In this document: in pieces, positions 6,723 through 13,161 of the stretch | Position numbering within the stretch: position 1 is the first letter of the stretch | Layout: every line of letters starts with the position of its first letter | Assembly: GCA_036397035.1 (NCBI GenBank) | Contig: DASWJS010000002.1 | Location: 1 to 14,148 of the forward strand | Source of the DNA: DASWJS01 sp036397035 | GTDB lineage: Bacteria > Actinomycetota > AC-67 | Length of the DNA stretch: 14,148 nt | Reading direction: 5' to 3' | The notes under the pieces: model-generated | The model's database searches: none | What the model saw: the letters and a program-made list of their open reading frames with translations, nothing else | Told to the model about the DNA's origin: nothing | Translations under genes and position numbers: made by a program

Positions 6723-7645
6723 TGCCCCCGGCGGTCGTCGCGCGGGACCTGACCAAGCGCTACGCCGGCCTCGTCGCGGTGAAGGGCATCGCCTTCGAGG
6801 CGCCGGCCCGCTCCTGCTTCGGCTTCCTCGGGCCGAACGGCGCCGGCAAGACCACGACCATGCGCATGATCGCGTGCGCGACGCCGCCGAGCAGCGGACG
6901 GCTCGACGTGCTCGGCATGCCGGCCACCGAGCGCGCGCGCGAGATCAAGGCGCGCATGGGCGTCGTCCCGCAAGAGCAGAACCTCGACGAGGAAGTCACC
7001 GTCCTCGACAACCTGATCATCTACGCCCGCTACCACGGCATCCCCCGCCGAATCGCCGTCGAGCGCGCCGGCGAGCTGCTGTCCTTCATGCAGCTCGACG
7101 ACAAGCGCGGCCGCGAGATCGCGGAGCTGTCGGGCGGCATGAAGCGCCGCCTGCTGATCGCCCGGGCCCTGTTGAACGAGCCTGAGCTGCTCTTGCTGGA
7201 CGAGCCGACGACGGGCCTCGACCCGCAGGCGCGCCACCTGGTGTGGGAGAAGATGCGCGCGCTCAAGCAGCGCGGGGTCGCGCTGCTGCTGACGACGCAC
7301 TACATGGACGAAGCCGCGCAGCTCTGCGATCGCCTCGTGATCATGCACGAGGGCGTGATCCTCGTCGAGGGCTCGCCGCGCGCCCTGATCGAGCGTCACA
7401 CGAGCCGCCAGGTCGTCGAGGTGTTCGAGCCGCCGCCGGAGGCGCAGCCGGCGCTGCGCGACCTGGTGACGACCGTCGACCGCGCCGAGCAGCTCGCCGA
7501 CCGCTGGCTGTTCTACACCGGGGAAGGCGACGCTCTGCTGGAGAAGGTGCGCGCGCTGAACCTCGACCCGAGCACGCTGATGCTGCGCGGCGGCACCCTG
7601 GAGGATGTGTTCCTCGTCCTCACCGGACGGAGGCTCGTCGAATGA
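6722..7645 (+). CDS. ABC exporter ATP-binding protein (DrrA/NodI-like)
   Basis: 307 residues. The nucleotide-binding domain is complete: Walker A GPNGAGKT at 37-44, Q-loop around Gln84 (VVPQEQNLDEEVTV), signature LSGGM at 136-140, Walker B LLLLDEP at 156-162 with catalytic Glu161, D-loop GLDP, and switch His193 (TTHYMDEA). The Q-loop region and the C-terminal GGTLEDVFLVLTGR are typical of ATPases paired with ABC-2 permeases, such as the drug exporter DrrA and the nodulation protein NodI. It starts inside the lgt stop (TGATG), and its TGA overlaps the permease ATG as ATGA, so all three proteins are probably made together. The protein acts on the inner face of the membrane. The cargo cannot be told from sequence; drug, lipid or glycolipid export are all possible. 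Nothing in it is unusual. Confidence 0.95.
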   Translation: MPPAVVARDLTKRYAGLVAVKGIAFEAPARSCFGFLGPNGAGKTTTMRMIACATPPSSGRLDVLGMPATERAREIKARMGVVPQEQNLDEEVTVLDNLIIYARYHGIPRRIAVERAGELLSFMQLDDKRGREIAELSGGMKRRLLIARALLNEPELLLLDEPTTGLDPQARHLVWEKMRALKQRGVALLLTTHYMDEAAQLCDRLVIMHEGVILVEGSPRALIERHTSRQVVEVFEPPPEAQPALRDLVTTVDRAEQLADRWLFYTGEGDALLEKVRALNLDPSTLMLRGGTLEDVFLVLTGRRLVE

Positions 7646-8403
7646 CGACGCTGACGCTCACGGGCGCGACGCGCTACTGGAACCGCAACGTGCAGGTGTT
7701 CCGGCGCGTGTGGCTGCTCGGGATCATGGCCTGGTTCGTCGAGCCGGTCCTGTACCTGGTCGCGATGGGCACCGGGCTCGCGCGCTACGTCGAGGGCATC
7801 AGCGGCTCGTACATCGGGTTCATCGCGCCCGGCCTGCTCGCCGTCGCGGGCATGTACGGCGCGACGTTCGAGGTGACGTGGAACGCCTTCTTCAAGATGG
7901 CGCGCGAGCACGTCTACGACGCGGTCACCTCCGCGCCGATCAGCATGCAGGAGGTCGCGCTCGGCGAGATCCTGTGGGGGACGACGCGCGCGACGATCTA
8001 CGGCTCGGCGTTCAGCGTGGTCGCGATCCCCTTCGGCGTCTACCACGACCTCTGGGGTCTGCTCACGCTGCCGGCGCTCGTCCTGGTGGGCGGCGTGTTC
8101 GCCGTCATCGGCCTCATCTACACGTACCTGATCAAGCGGGTCGAGTACATCGCCTACTACTGGACCATGATCATCACGCCGATGTTCCTGTTCTCCGGGG
8201 TGTTCTTCCCCTTCGAGCGCCTGCCCGGCTGGCTGCACACGGTCGCGTGGTTCATGCCGCTGCACCACGCGACCGAGATGATGCGCGCGCTGATGAGCGG
8301 CTCGCCCGGCGCCGCGGCGGGACCGGCGCTGTGGCTCCTGGCGGCGACGTTGCTGCTGGTCGCGATCCCACCGCTCATCCTGCACCGGCGCATGGCGCGC
8401 TGA
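7642..8403 (+). CDS. ABC-2 type exporter permease
   Basis: 253 residues with about six hydrophobic segments: near 24-44, 58-76, 118-133, 139-161, 170-190 and 228-246. This is the size and layout of NodJ/DrrB-type ABC-2 permeases. The amphipathic stretch NAFFKMAREHVYDAVTSAPI and the motif LFSGVFFPFERLPGWLH before the last part are typical of the family. A pair of these subunits with two copies of the upstream ATPase would make the transporter. The ATG overlaps the ATPase stop by 4 nt (ATGA). The gene ends 6 nt before the stop of the convergent metallopeptidase gene, inside a palindrome. It has no periplasmic-binding-protein partner here, which fits an exporter. The substrate is unknown. Confidence 0.93.
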   Translation: MTTLTLTGATRYWNRNVQVFRRVWLLGIMAWFVEPVLYLVAMGTGLARYVEGISGSYIGFIAPGLLAVAGMYGATFEVTWNAFFKMAREHVYDAVTSAPISMQEVALGEILWGTTRATIYGSAFSVVAIPFGVYHDLWGLLTLPALVLVGGVFAVIGLIYTYLIKRVEYIAYYWTMIITPMFLFSGVFFPFERLPGWLHTVAWFMPLHHATEMMRALMSGSPGAAAGPALWLLAATLLLVAIPPLILHRRMAR

Positions 8404-8415
8404 GCAGGCTCAGCG
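8398..8415. terminator. palindrome spanning two convergent stop codons
   Basis: CGCTGAGC-AG-GCTCAGCG is a perfect 8-bp inverted repeat. As RNA it would form a 7-bp GC-rich stem with a CAGG loop on either strand. The permease TGA (8401-8403) lies in the left arm and the metallopeptidase stop (8410-8412, complement) in the right arm. No T-run follows on either side, so a canonical intrinsic terminator is not shown. A shared bidirectional RNA end is an inference from position. Confidence 0.45.
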
Positions 8416-9819
8416 GAAGGCGCCGAGCGCCCGTTCCGCCAGCGCCGGCGTGGGCGCGAAGACGAGCACGACGCGCTCCCCCGCCAGGGCCACGAGACCC
8501 GCGCCGTCGGGCGCGTCCCAGCCTTCGCCGCCGGTCACCTCGAAGCGCTCGCCAAGGTTTCGGTAGCGAAGCGGGAGCCACGAGCCGAGCAGCTCGACCG
8601 CCTCGGCGGCCTCACCAGCGGAGTCCCACACGGTCGCAACGGCGACCACCACGTCGTCGCCCGAAGCCAGGCCCACGTAGGAGCCGCCGTCCCAGCCGGC
8701 GGCCGCGCGCTCGGCCTCCTGCGAGGTCAGGCCGGTGCTCGCGGCCGGCTCGTCCGCCATCGCGCGAAGGTCCAGCTCGCCGAACTGCCCCCCTTCGAGC
8801 GTCCGCCATCCCCGCCCGAGCGCGTCGCCGACGTTCGGGAGCCGCACGCGCCTGGGGTCGTCCCGCTCGAAGTATCGCTCCGGGTGAAGGACCTGCTCGG
8901 TCGAGACCGGCGGGTCGCGGTAGGCGTCGTCCACCGCGTCGAAGCCGCCCCGCTCGTGGAGCGCCCGCACGAAGGCGAGCCCCTCGCGGTAGGGGAAGAA
9001 CAGCTCGTCGCGCACGAATGCCGGCAGCGAGTCGCTCGCCCCGGTGTCCGGCTGCTCCAGCAGCGAGAGCTGCTCGGCCGTCGACAAGCCTTGCACGGTG
9101 TACTGCTGCATCAGCAACGTCGCGTCGCCCTCGGCGAGCGCCTTGAACGCCAGCGCCGCATCGCCCTGCGAGTTCTCCAGGGCGTCGAGCCTGCCCAGGC
9201 CAAACCGCTGGTGGGTCAGCGCGTGCGTGTACTCGTGGGCAAAGACGACGCGGTCGAGCGGCGACGGGTCGGCCGCCTCCTCCGACGCGACGACCAGGGA
9301 CCGGTCGGTCGTGTCGTAGAAGCCGACGACTTCCTCCTGCTGCACGCGAAGCAGCGCCTCGCGAAGGTCGAAGTCGGGCGGCACGACCCCGAGCGCGATC
9401 AGGATGCGCTGCGACGCCTCGAAGTCCTCCTCGGTCGTGTCGCGCTCGAAGAGCGCGAGGATCCGCGACGCGAGCTGCTCGCGCGTGAGGAACGTGATGT
9501 CGACCTCGTCGCGCGGCGACAGGCCGCGGATCCGCTCGACCGCGCGCTGCACGCCTTCGAGCGCGGTCGGCGCATCGCCCTCCAGGGTCCTGCGCAACTC
9601 GGCGGCGGCGTCCTGCTCGTACTCGAGTTGCGCCGCAAGGTTCGCGCTGCGCCGGCGCTCTTGGTCGAGCCGCGCGGCGAGGACGGTCGCGAGCACGAGC
9701 GCCAGCGCCAGCAGCGCGGCCACGATCTGGAACGCGCCCGACCGCGGGGACCTGGCCTGTTGCTCCGCACCACCCGGCCACCGCTCCGGCCCGTGGACCG
9801 GAGTCGGATGCTCGCTCAC
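8410..9819 (-). CDS. membrane-anchored HExxH metallopeptidase-like protein in the proteasome operon
   Basis: 469 residues, family not recognised by name. Residues 1-28 are a polar N-terminus. Residues 29-49 form one transmembrane helix. Residues 50-80 are charged and Gln/Arg/Glu-rich, likely coiled coil. VGFYDTTDRSLVVA (165-178) is followed by VVFAHEYTHAL with HExxH at His195-Glu196-His199. ALAEGDATLL then offers Glu230, 31 residues on, as a third zinc ligand of gluzincin type. The remaining part to 469 is a larger domain without known motifs. With no Arg in the first ten residues and RRR just after the helix, topology is not certain. The GTG start overlaps the prcA TGA as GTGA, so translation is coupled to the proteasome subunits. 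No such gene belongs to the standard Pup-proteasome set. It may process membrane or exported proteins, or it may only be co-expressed. Catalysis is inferred from the motif. Confidence 0.85.
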   Translation of the reverse strand: MSEHPTPVHGPERWPGGAEQQARSPRSGAFQIVAALLALALVLATVLAARLDQERRRSANLAAQLEYEQDAAAELRRTLEGDAPTALEGVQRAVERIRGLSPRDEVDITFLTREQLASRILALFERDTTEEDFEASQRILIALGVVPPDFDLREALLRVQQEEVVGFYDTTDRSLVVASEEAADPSPLDRVVFAHEYTHALTHQRFGLGRLDALENSQGDAALAFKALAEGDATLLMQQYTVQGLSTAEQLSLLEQPDTGASDSLPAFVRDELFFPYREGLAFVRALHERGGFDAVDDAYRDPPVSTEQVLHPERYFERDDPRRVRLPNVGDALGRGWRTLEGGQFGELDLRAMADEPAASTGLTSQEAERAAAGWDGGSYVGLASGDDVVVAVATVWDSAGEAAEAVELLGSWLPLRYRNLGERFEVTGGEGWDAPDGAGLVALAGERVVLVFAPTPALAERALGAFR

Positions 9820-10514
9820 TCCCCGTCGCCCCGGAGGATCGTCGCGATCTCTTCGTTGGTGAAGCGCCGGAACGCGCGGCGCGGGCGCTCGCGATCGAGC
9901 ACCGCGACCTCCAGGCTCTCGGCGCCGATCGGGCGGTCCGGCTCGACGTTGGCGAGCGCCGTCGCGCCCAGGCGCACCGCCGAGTCCAGGTCCAGCCCGG
10001 GCTGGTAGGCGCTTGCCAGCGCGGACATCAGGGCCTCCGCGTGCCCGCCCATCGCCACGACGCCCTGCTCCTCTTGAAGGCTGCCGTCGTAGAGCACGCG
10101 GTACATCTCGTCGTCCTCCGGCCGTTCGCCCACTTGCGCCACGAGGATCTCGATCTCGTAGGGCTTCATCTGCTCGGTGAAGATCGTCCCGAGCGCGTTC
10201 GCGAACGCGTTGGCCACCGCCTTCGCCGTCACGTCCTCGCGCCCGTAGGCGAAGCCGGTCATGTCGGCCAGCCGGACGCCGGCCTTACGGAAGGACTCGA
10301 ACTCGTTGTACTTGCCGACCGCGCCGAAGGCGATCCGGTCGTAGACCTCGCTGATCTTGTTGAGCAGCGTCGACGGGTTTTCCGCGACCATCACGATTCC
10401 CGGCGCGCACTCGACCGCGAGCATCGACTTGCCTCGCGAGATTCCCTTGCGCGCGTAGTCCGCCTTGTCTCGCATCAACTGCTCGGGCGAGACGTAGTAG
10501 GGCATCGGGCTCAT
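9816..10514 (-). CDS. prcA: 20S proteasome alpha subunit
   Basis: 232 residues. PrcA forms the seven-membered outer rings of the 20S core and gates entry to the chamber. The N-terminus PYYVSPEQLMRDKADYARKG is the actinobacterial alpha-type H0 region, and GKSMLAVECAPGIVMVAENP continues the Ntn fold without a catalytic Thr. The ATG at 10514 overlaps the prcB stop (ATGA) and has AGGAG 8 nt upstream, so it is preferred over the ATG three codons on (MPYY), which would match short PrcA N-termini equally well. The open frame upstream lies inside prcB and is not real. The C-terminus ends RGDGE, and its stop overlaps the metallopeptidase GTG. The protein acts in the cytoplasm with PrcB and ARC. Confidence 0.97.
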   Translation of the reverse strand: MSPMPYYVSPEQLMRDKADYARKGISRGKSMLAVECAPGIVMVAENPSTLLNKISEVYDRIAFGAVGKYNEFESFRKAGVRLADMTGFAYGREDVTAKAVANAFANALGTIFTEQMKPYEIEILVAQVGERPEDDEMYRVLYDGSLQEEQGVVAMGGHAEALMSALASAYQPGLDLDSAVRLGATALANVEPDRPIGAESLEVAVLDRERPRRAFRRFTNEEIATILRGDGE

Positions 10515-11320
10515 CGGCCGCGCTCCTGCAGCAGGGACTCGGTGGCCGCCCGCAGCTCGCCGTCGTCGACCGCGGCATAGCCTTCGGCCGTCACGACCGC
10601 CACGACCGGAAAGATGCCCCGGCCCAGATCCGGCCCGCCGGTCGCCGCGTCCTCGTCGCCCGCGTCCATCAGCGCCTCGACGCACACGCGGATCGCGTCC
10701 TCGCGCGACAGGTCGCCGCGGAACCGCTTCTTGATCGTGCCGCGAGCATGGACGCCGCCCGAGCCGGTCGCGTGGTACTCGGTCTCCTCGTAGCGGCCGC
10801 CCACGGCGTCGTAGCGGAAGATCCGGCCTTCGGCCCGGCGGCGGTCGTAGCCGGCGAAGATCGGCACGACGACGAGCCCCTGCAAGGCCATCGGGAAGTT
10901 CTGCTTGATGAGCTGCGCGAGCCGGTTCGACTTCCCTTCGAGCGACAGCGACTCTCCCTCGAGCTTCTCGTAGTGCTCCAGCTCCACCTGCATGAGCCGC
11001 ACCAGGTCGATCGCCGGCCCGGCCGCCCCGGCGATCGCCACGGCCGAATGCGAGTCGGCCGGGAAGACCTTCTGCATTCGCCGGTCGGCGATCGACATGC
11101 CCTCGGTCGCGCGGCGGTCTCCCGCCATCACGATCCCCGAGTCGAAGCGCAGCGCCAGGATCGTCGTTCCGTGCGGGATCTCGGGCAGGACACCGGCACG
11201 CGCGTCGTGGGTTGGCAGCAAGCCCGGATCGACCTTGCGGATGAGGTCCGCGAACGACGGGTTCGGGTCCGCCGCGAAGGCGGCCGTGGCCCAGTCGGGG
11301 CCCTCAGGGGAGCCGATCAT
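10511..11320 (-). CDS. prcB: 20S proteasome beta subunit (catalytic)
   Basis: 269 residues. A 51-residue propeptide ending PEIPHG precedes the catalytic Thr52 (TTILALRFDSGIVMAGDRR). Self-cleavage at Gly51-Thr52 would free the nucleophile. Asp68 and Lys84 stand at mature positions 17 and 33, the conserved active-site residues of proteasome beta subunits. The mature part of 218 residues is normal in length, and the propeptide is close to the 57 residues of M. tuberculosis. The ATG at 11320 lies 5 nt after the pup stop, and its end overlaps prcA by ATGA, giving matched amounts of alpha and beta. The protein forms the two inner rings that degrade substrates delivered by ARC. No key residue is missing. 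Confidence 0.97.
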   Translation of the reverse strand: MIGSPEGPDWATAAFAADPNPSFADLIRKVDPGLLPTHDARAGVLPEIPHGTTILALRFDSGIVMAGDRRATEGMSIADRRMQKVFPADSHSAVAIAGAAGPAIDLVRLMQVELEHYEKLEGESLSLEGKSNRLAQLIKQNFPMALQGLVVVPIFAGYDRRRAEGRIFRYDAVGGRYEETEYHATGSGGVHARGTIKKRFRGDLSREDAIRVCVEALMDAGDEDAATGGPDLGRGIFPVVAVVTAEGYAAVDDGELRAATESLLQERGR

Positions 11321-11325
11321 CGCCG

Positions 11326-11526
11326 CTACTGCCCACCCTTTTGGACGTACGAGCGAACGAACTCCTCCGCGTTCTGCTCCAGCACGTCGTCGATCTCGTC
11401 GAGCAGGTCGTCCAGCTCTTCCTTGATCTCCTCGGCTCGCTCGGCGGTCTCGGTACTCGCCTTCTCCTCGGGCGCGCCGGACTCGTGCTCGCGGGTCTTG
11501 TGCTTCTCCTGCCGCTTCTCGGCCAC
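11326..11526 (-). CDS. pup: prokaryotic ubiquitin-like protein Pup
   Basis: 66 residues, encoded between dop and prcB. Pup is a mostly disordered tag joined to lysines of target proteins. The C-terminal half (ELDDLLDEIDDVLEQNAEEF, then VRSYVQKGGQ) is nearly the same as in M. tuberculosis Pup. It forms the helix that binds the ARC coiled coil. The last residue is Gln66, so Dop must deamidate it to Glu before PafA can use it. The N-terminal part is charged and Lys/Glu-rich instead of Gly-rich. Lys63 in QKGGQ matches the known self-pupylation site. The start is GTG with AGGGAG 7 nt upstream. An open frame further upstream belongs to the end of dop in another frame. A TATGAT box lies about 30 bp upstream of the start. 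Confidence 0.97.
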   Translation of the reverse strand: MAEKRQEKHKTREHESGAPEEKASTETAERAEEIKEELDDLLDEIDDVLEQNAEEFVRSYVQKGGQ

Positions 11527-11556
11527 GATCGCTCTCCCTTCGGGTCGTGCCGGTTC

Positions 11557-11562
11557 ATCATA
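11557..11562 (-). promoter_or_regulatory. possible -10 box for pup
   Basis: In the 64-bp dop-pup gap the minus strand reads TATGAT, five of six matches to TATAAT. It lies 30 nt before the pup GTG, which leaves room for a leader with its Shine-Dalgarno sequence. No -35 match was found 16-18 bp upstream. Such a site would allow pup, prcB and prcA to be transcribed apart from arc-dop. Confidence 0.4.
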
Positions 11563-11590
11563 CGTGCGCGTCGGGAGGGACCGCGGCGCG

Positions 11591-13102
11591 TCACGCGCGC
11601 AGCTCGGCGAGCAGCGCCTCCGCGGTCGTACACCGGTCGAGCAGTTCCTTGACCATCGTTTCCGTGCCCCGGAGCGGCTCCTGCATGGGGATCCGCTGGA
11701 GGGAGTCGGCGCCGAGGTCGAAGATGACCGAGTCCCACGAGGCCGCCGCGACGTCGCCCGCGAACTGGGCCAGGCACCGCCCGCGGAAGTACGCGCGCGT
11801 GTCCGGCGGCGGCGCGTCGACCGCCCGCCGGACCTCTTCGTCGCCGGAGAGCCGCTCGAGCCGTCCCTTGCGCTCCAGCAGCTTCGCGATGCCCTTGTCC
11901 CGCCGCACGTCGTGGTACTGCAAGTCGAGCATGTGCAAGCGCGGATCGTCCCAGACAAGGTCGTGGCGCTCGCGGTAGGAGTCGATGGCCTTGTACTTCG
12001 CCACCCAGTCCACCGTCGTGTCGAGCGTCATGGGGTCGCGTTCGAGCGCGGCCAGCGTCGCCTCCCACCGGCTCATGACGTCCATCGCCCACGTGGGCGC
12101 ATCCGCGCGCGCCAGGTACTTCTGCGCCATCTCGTGGTAGGCCCATTGCACCTCGACCGCGCGCAGCGACCGGCCGTCCTTCAGCTCGTAGGTCTTCGCG
12201 AGGTGCAGGTCGTGCGAGATCTCGTGCAGCGCCTCGACGGGCCGGTCGAAGGCCAGGTCGTCGGCGATGGCGTCGTCTTCGATCATCATGAGCACGATCG
12301 CGGTCACGCCGGTCTTGAGGTAGGTCGCGACCTCGCTCATGTTCGCGTCGCCGATGATCACGTGGAGGCGACGGTACTTCTCCGGGTCCGCGTGCGGCTC
12401 GTCGCGGGTGTTGACGATGGGGCGCTTCAGCGTCGTCTCAAGGCCCACTTCGACTTCGAAGAAGTCCGCGCGCTGGGAGATCTGGTACGGGAAGCGATCC
12501 GGCTCGCGCCCCGGGCCCGAGCGGGCGTCCCGGTTCCCGCCGCCGAGCAGTCCCGCGCCGCAGTAGATCTGCCGCGTGACGAAGTGCGGGGTGATCTGGC
12601 GCACGATCCGAGGGAACGGGACCGCGCGCGCCACGAGGTAGTTCTCGTGCGTGCCGTAGGACACGCCCTTGTTGTCGGTGTTGTTCTTGTAGACGAGCAC
12701 CTGCGTGCCGGCCGCCATCGCCTCGACGGCGCGCTCGGCCGATCGCTCCAGGATCAGCTCCCCCGCGCGGTCGTAGACGACCACGTCGCGCGGGTTCGTG
12801 CACTCCGGCGTCGAGTACTCCGGGTGCGCGTGATCCACGTAGTACCGAGCGCCGTTCGTGAGGATCACGTTCGCCAGCCCGAGATCCTCGTCGCTGACCG
12901 CGCCCGCCGGCATGGCGGTCTCGAACCCGCGCGCGTCGCGCAGCGGAGTCTCCTCCTCGTAGTCCCATCGCACCCGGCGCAGCTCCGCGGCGACGTAGGA
13001 GTTGATCAGGACCGACGAAGTCAAGACCGGGTTGAAGTCGGCCGTCGCCGGCACCGTGAGCCCGTATTCGGTCTCGATCCCCATCACCTTCGGGATCGCC
13101 AC
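11591..13102 (-). CDS. dop: Pup deamidase / depupylase Dop
   Basis: 503 residues, close to the usual 500. Dop deamidates Pup-Gln to Pup-Glu and also removes Pup from substrates, using the same fold as PafA. VMGIETEYGLT carries the metal-binding Glu10. NGARYYVDHAHPEYSTPE places the catalytic Asp at residue 90. VYKNNTDNKGVSYGTHENYL, NTRDEPHAD and GDANMSE are shared with PafA. The insert between residues about 48 and 75 is the Dop loop absent from PafA, and it decides which paralogue is which. The GTG start at 13102 gives the common N-terminus ending in RVMGIETEYG-like sequence. It is preceded by GGGGGTGATC 4 nt upstream, an extended Shine-Dalgarno match. A 59-nt gap separates it from arc and 64 nt from pup. 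Confidence 0.97.
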   Translation of the reverse strand: MAIPKVMGIETEYGLTVPATADFNPVLTSSVLINSYVAAELRRVRWDYEEETPLRDARGFETAMPAGAVSDEDLGLANVILTNGARYYVDHAHPEYSTPECTNPRDVVVYDRAGELILERSAERAVEAMAAGTQVLVYKNNTDNKGVSYGTHENYLVARAVPFPRIVRQITPHFVTRQIYCGAGLLGGGNRDARSGPGREPDRFPYQISQRADFFEVEVGLETTLKRPIVNTRDEPHADPEKYRRLHVIIGDANMSEVATYLKTGVTAIVLMMIEDDAIADDLAFDRPVEALHEISHDLHLAKTYELKDGRSLRAVEVQWAYHEMAQKYLARADAPTWAMDVMSRWEATLAALERDPMTLDTTVDWVAKYKAIDSYRERHDLVWDDPRLHMLDLQYHDVRRDKGIAKLLERKGRLERLSGDEEVRRAVDAPPPDTRAYFRGRCLAQFAGDVAAASWDSVIFDLGADSLQRIPMQEPLRGTETMVKELLDRCTTAEALLAELRA

Positions 13103-13131
13103 GCACGATCACCCCCTCAGCAGCGTTTCAA

Positions 13132-13137
13132 ATCCTA
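13132..13137 (-). promoter_or_regulatory. possible -10 box for dop
   Basis: The minus strand reads TAGGAT (TANNNT) in the 59-bp arc-dop gap, about 30 nt before the dop GTG. No -35 box was recognised. TANNNT is common by chance, so the support is weak. It would allow dop expression separate from arc. Confidence 0.25.
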
Positions 13138-13161
13138 CCCGCCTGCCGTGCGTAGGCCCGG

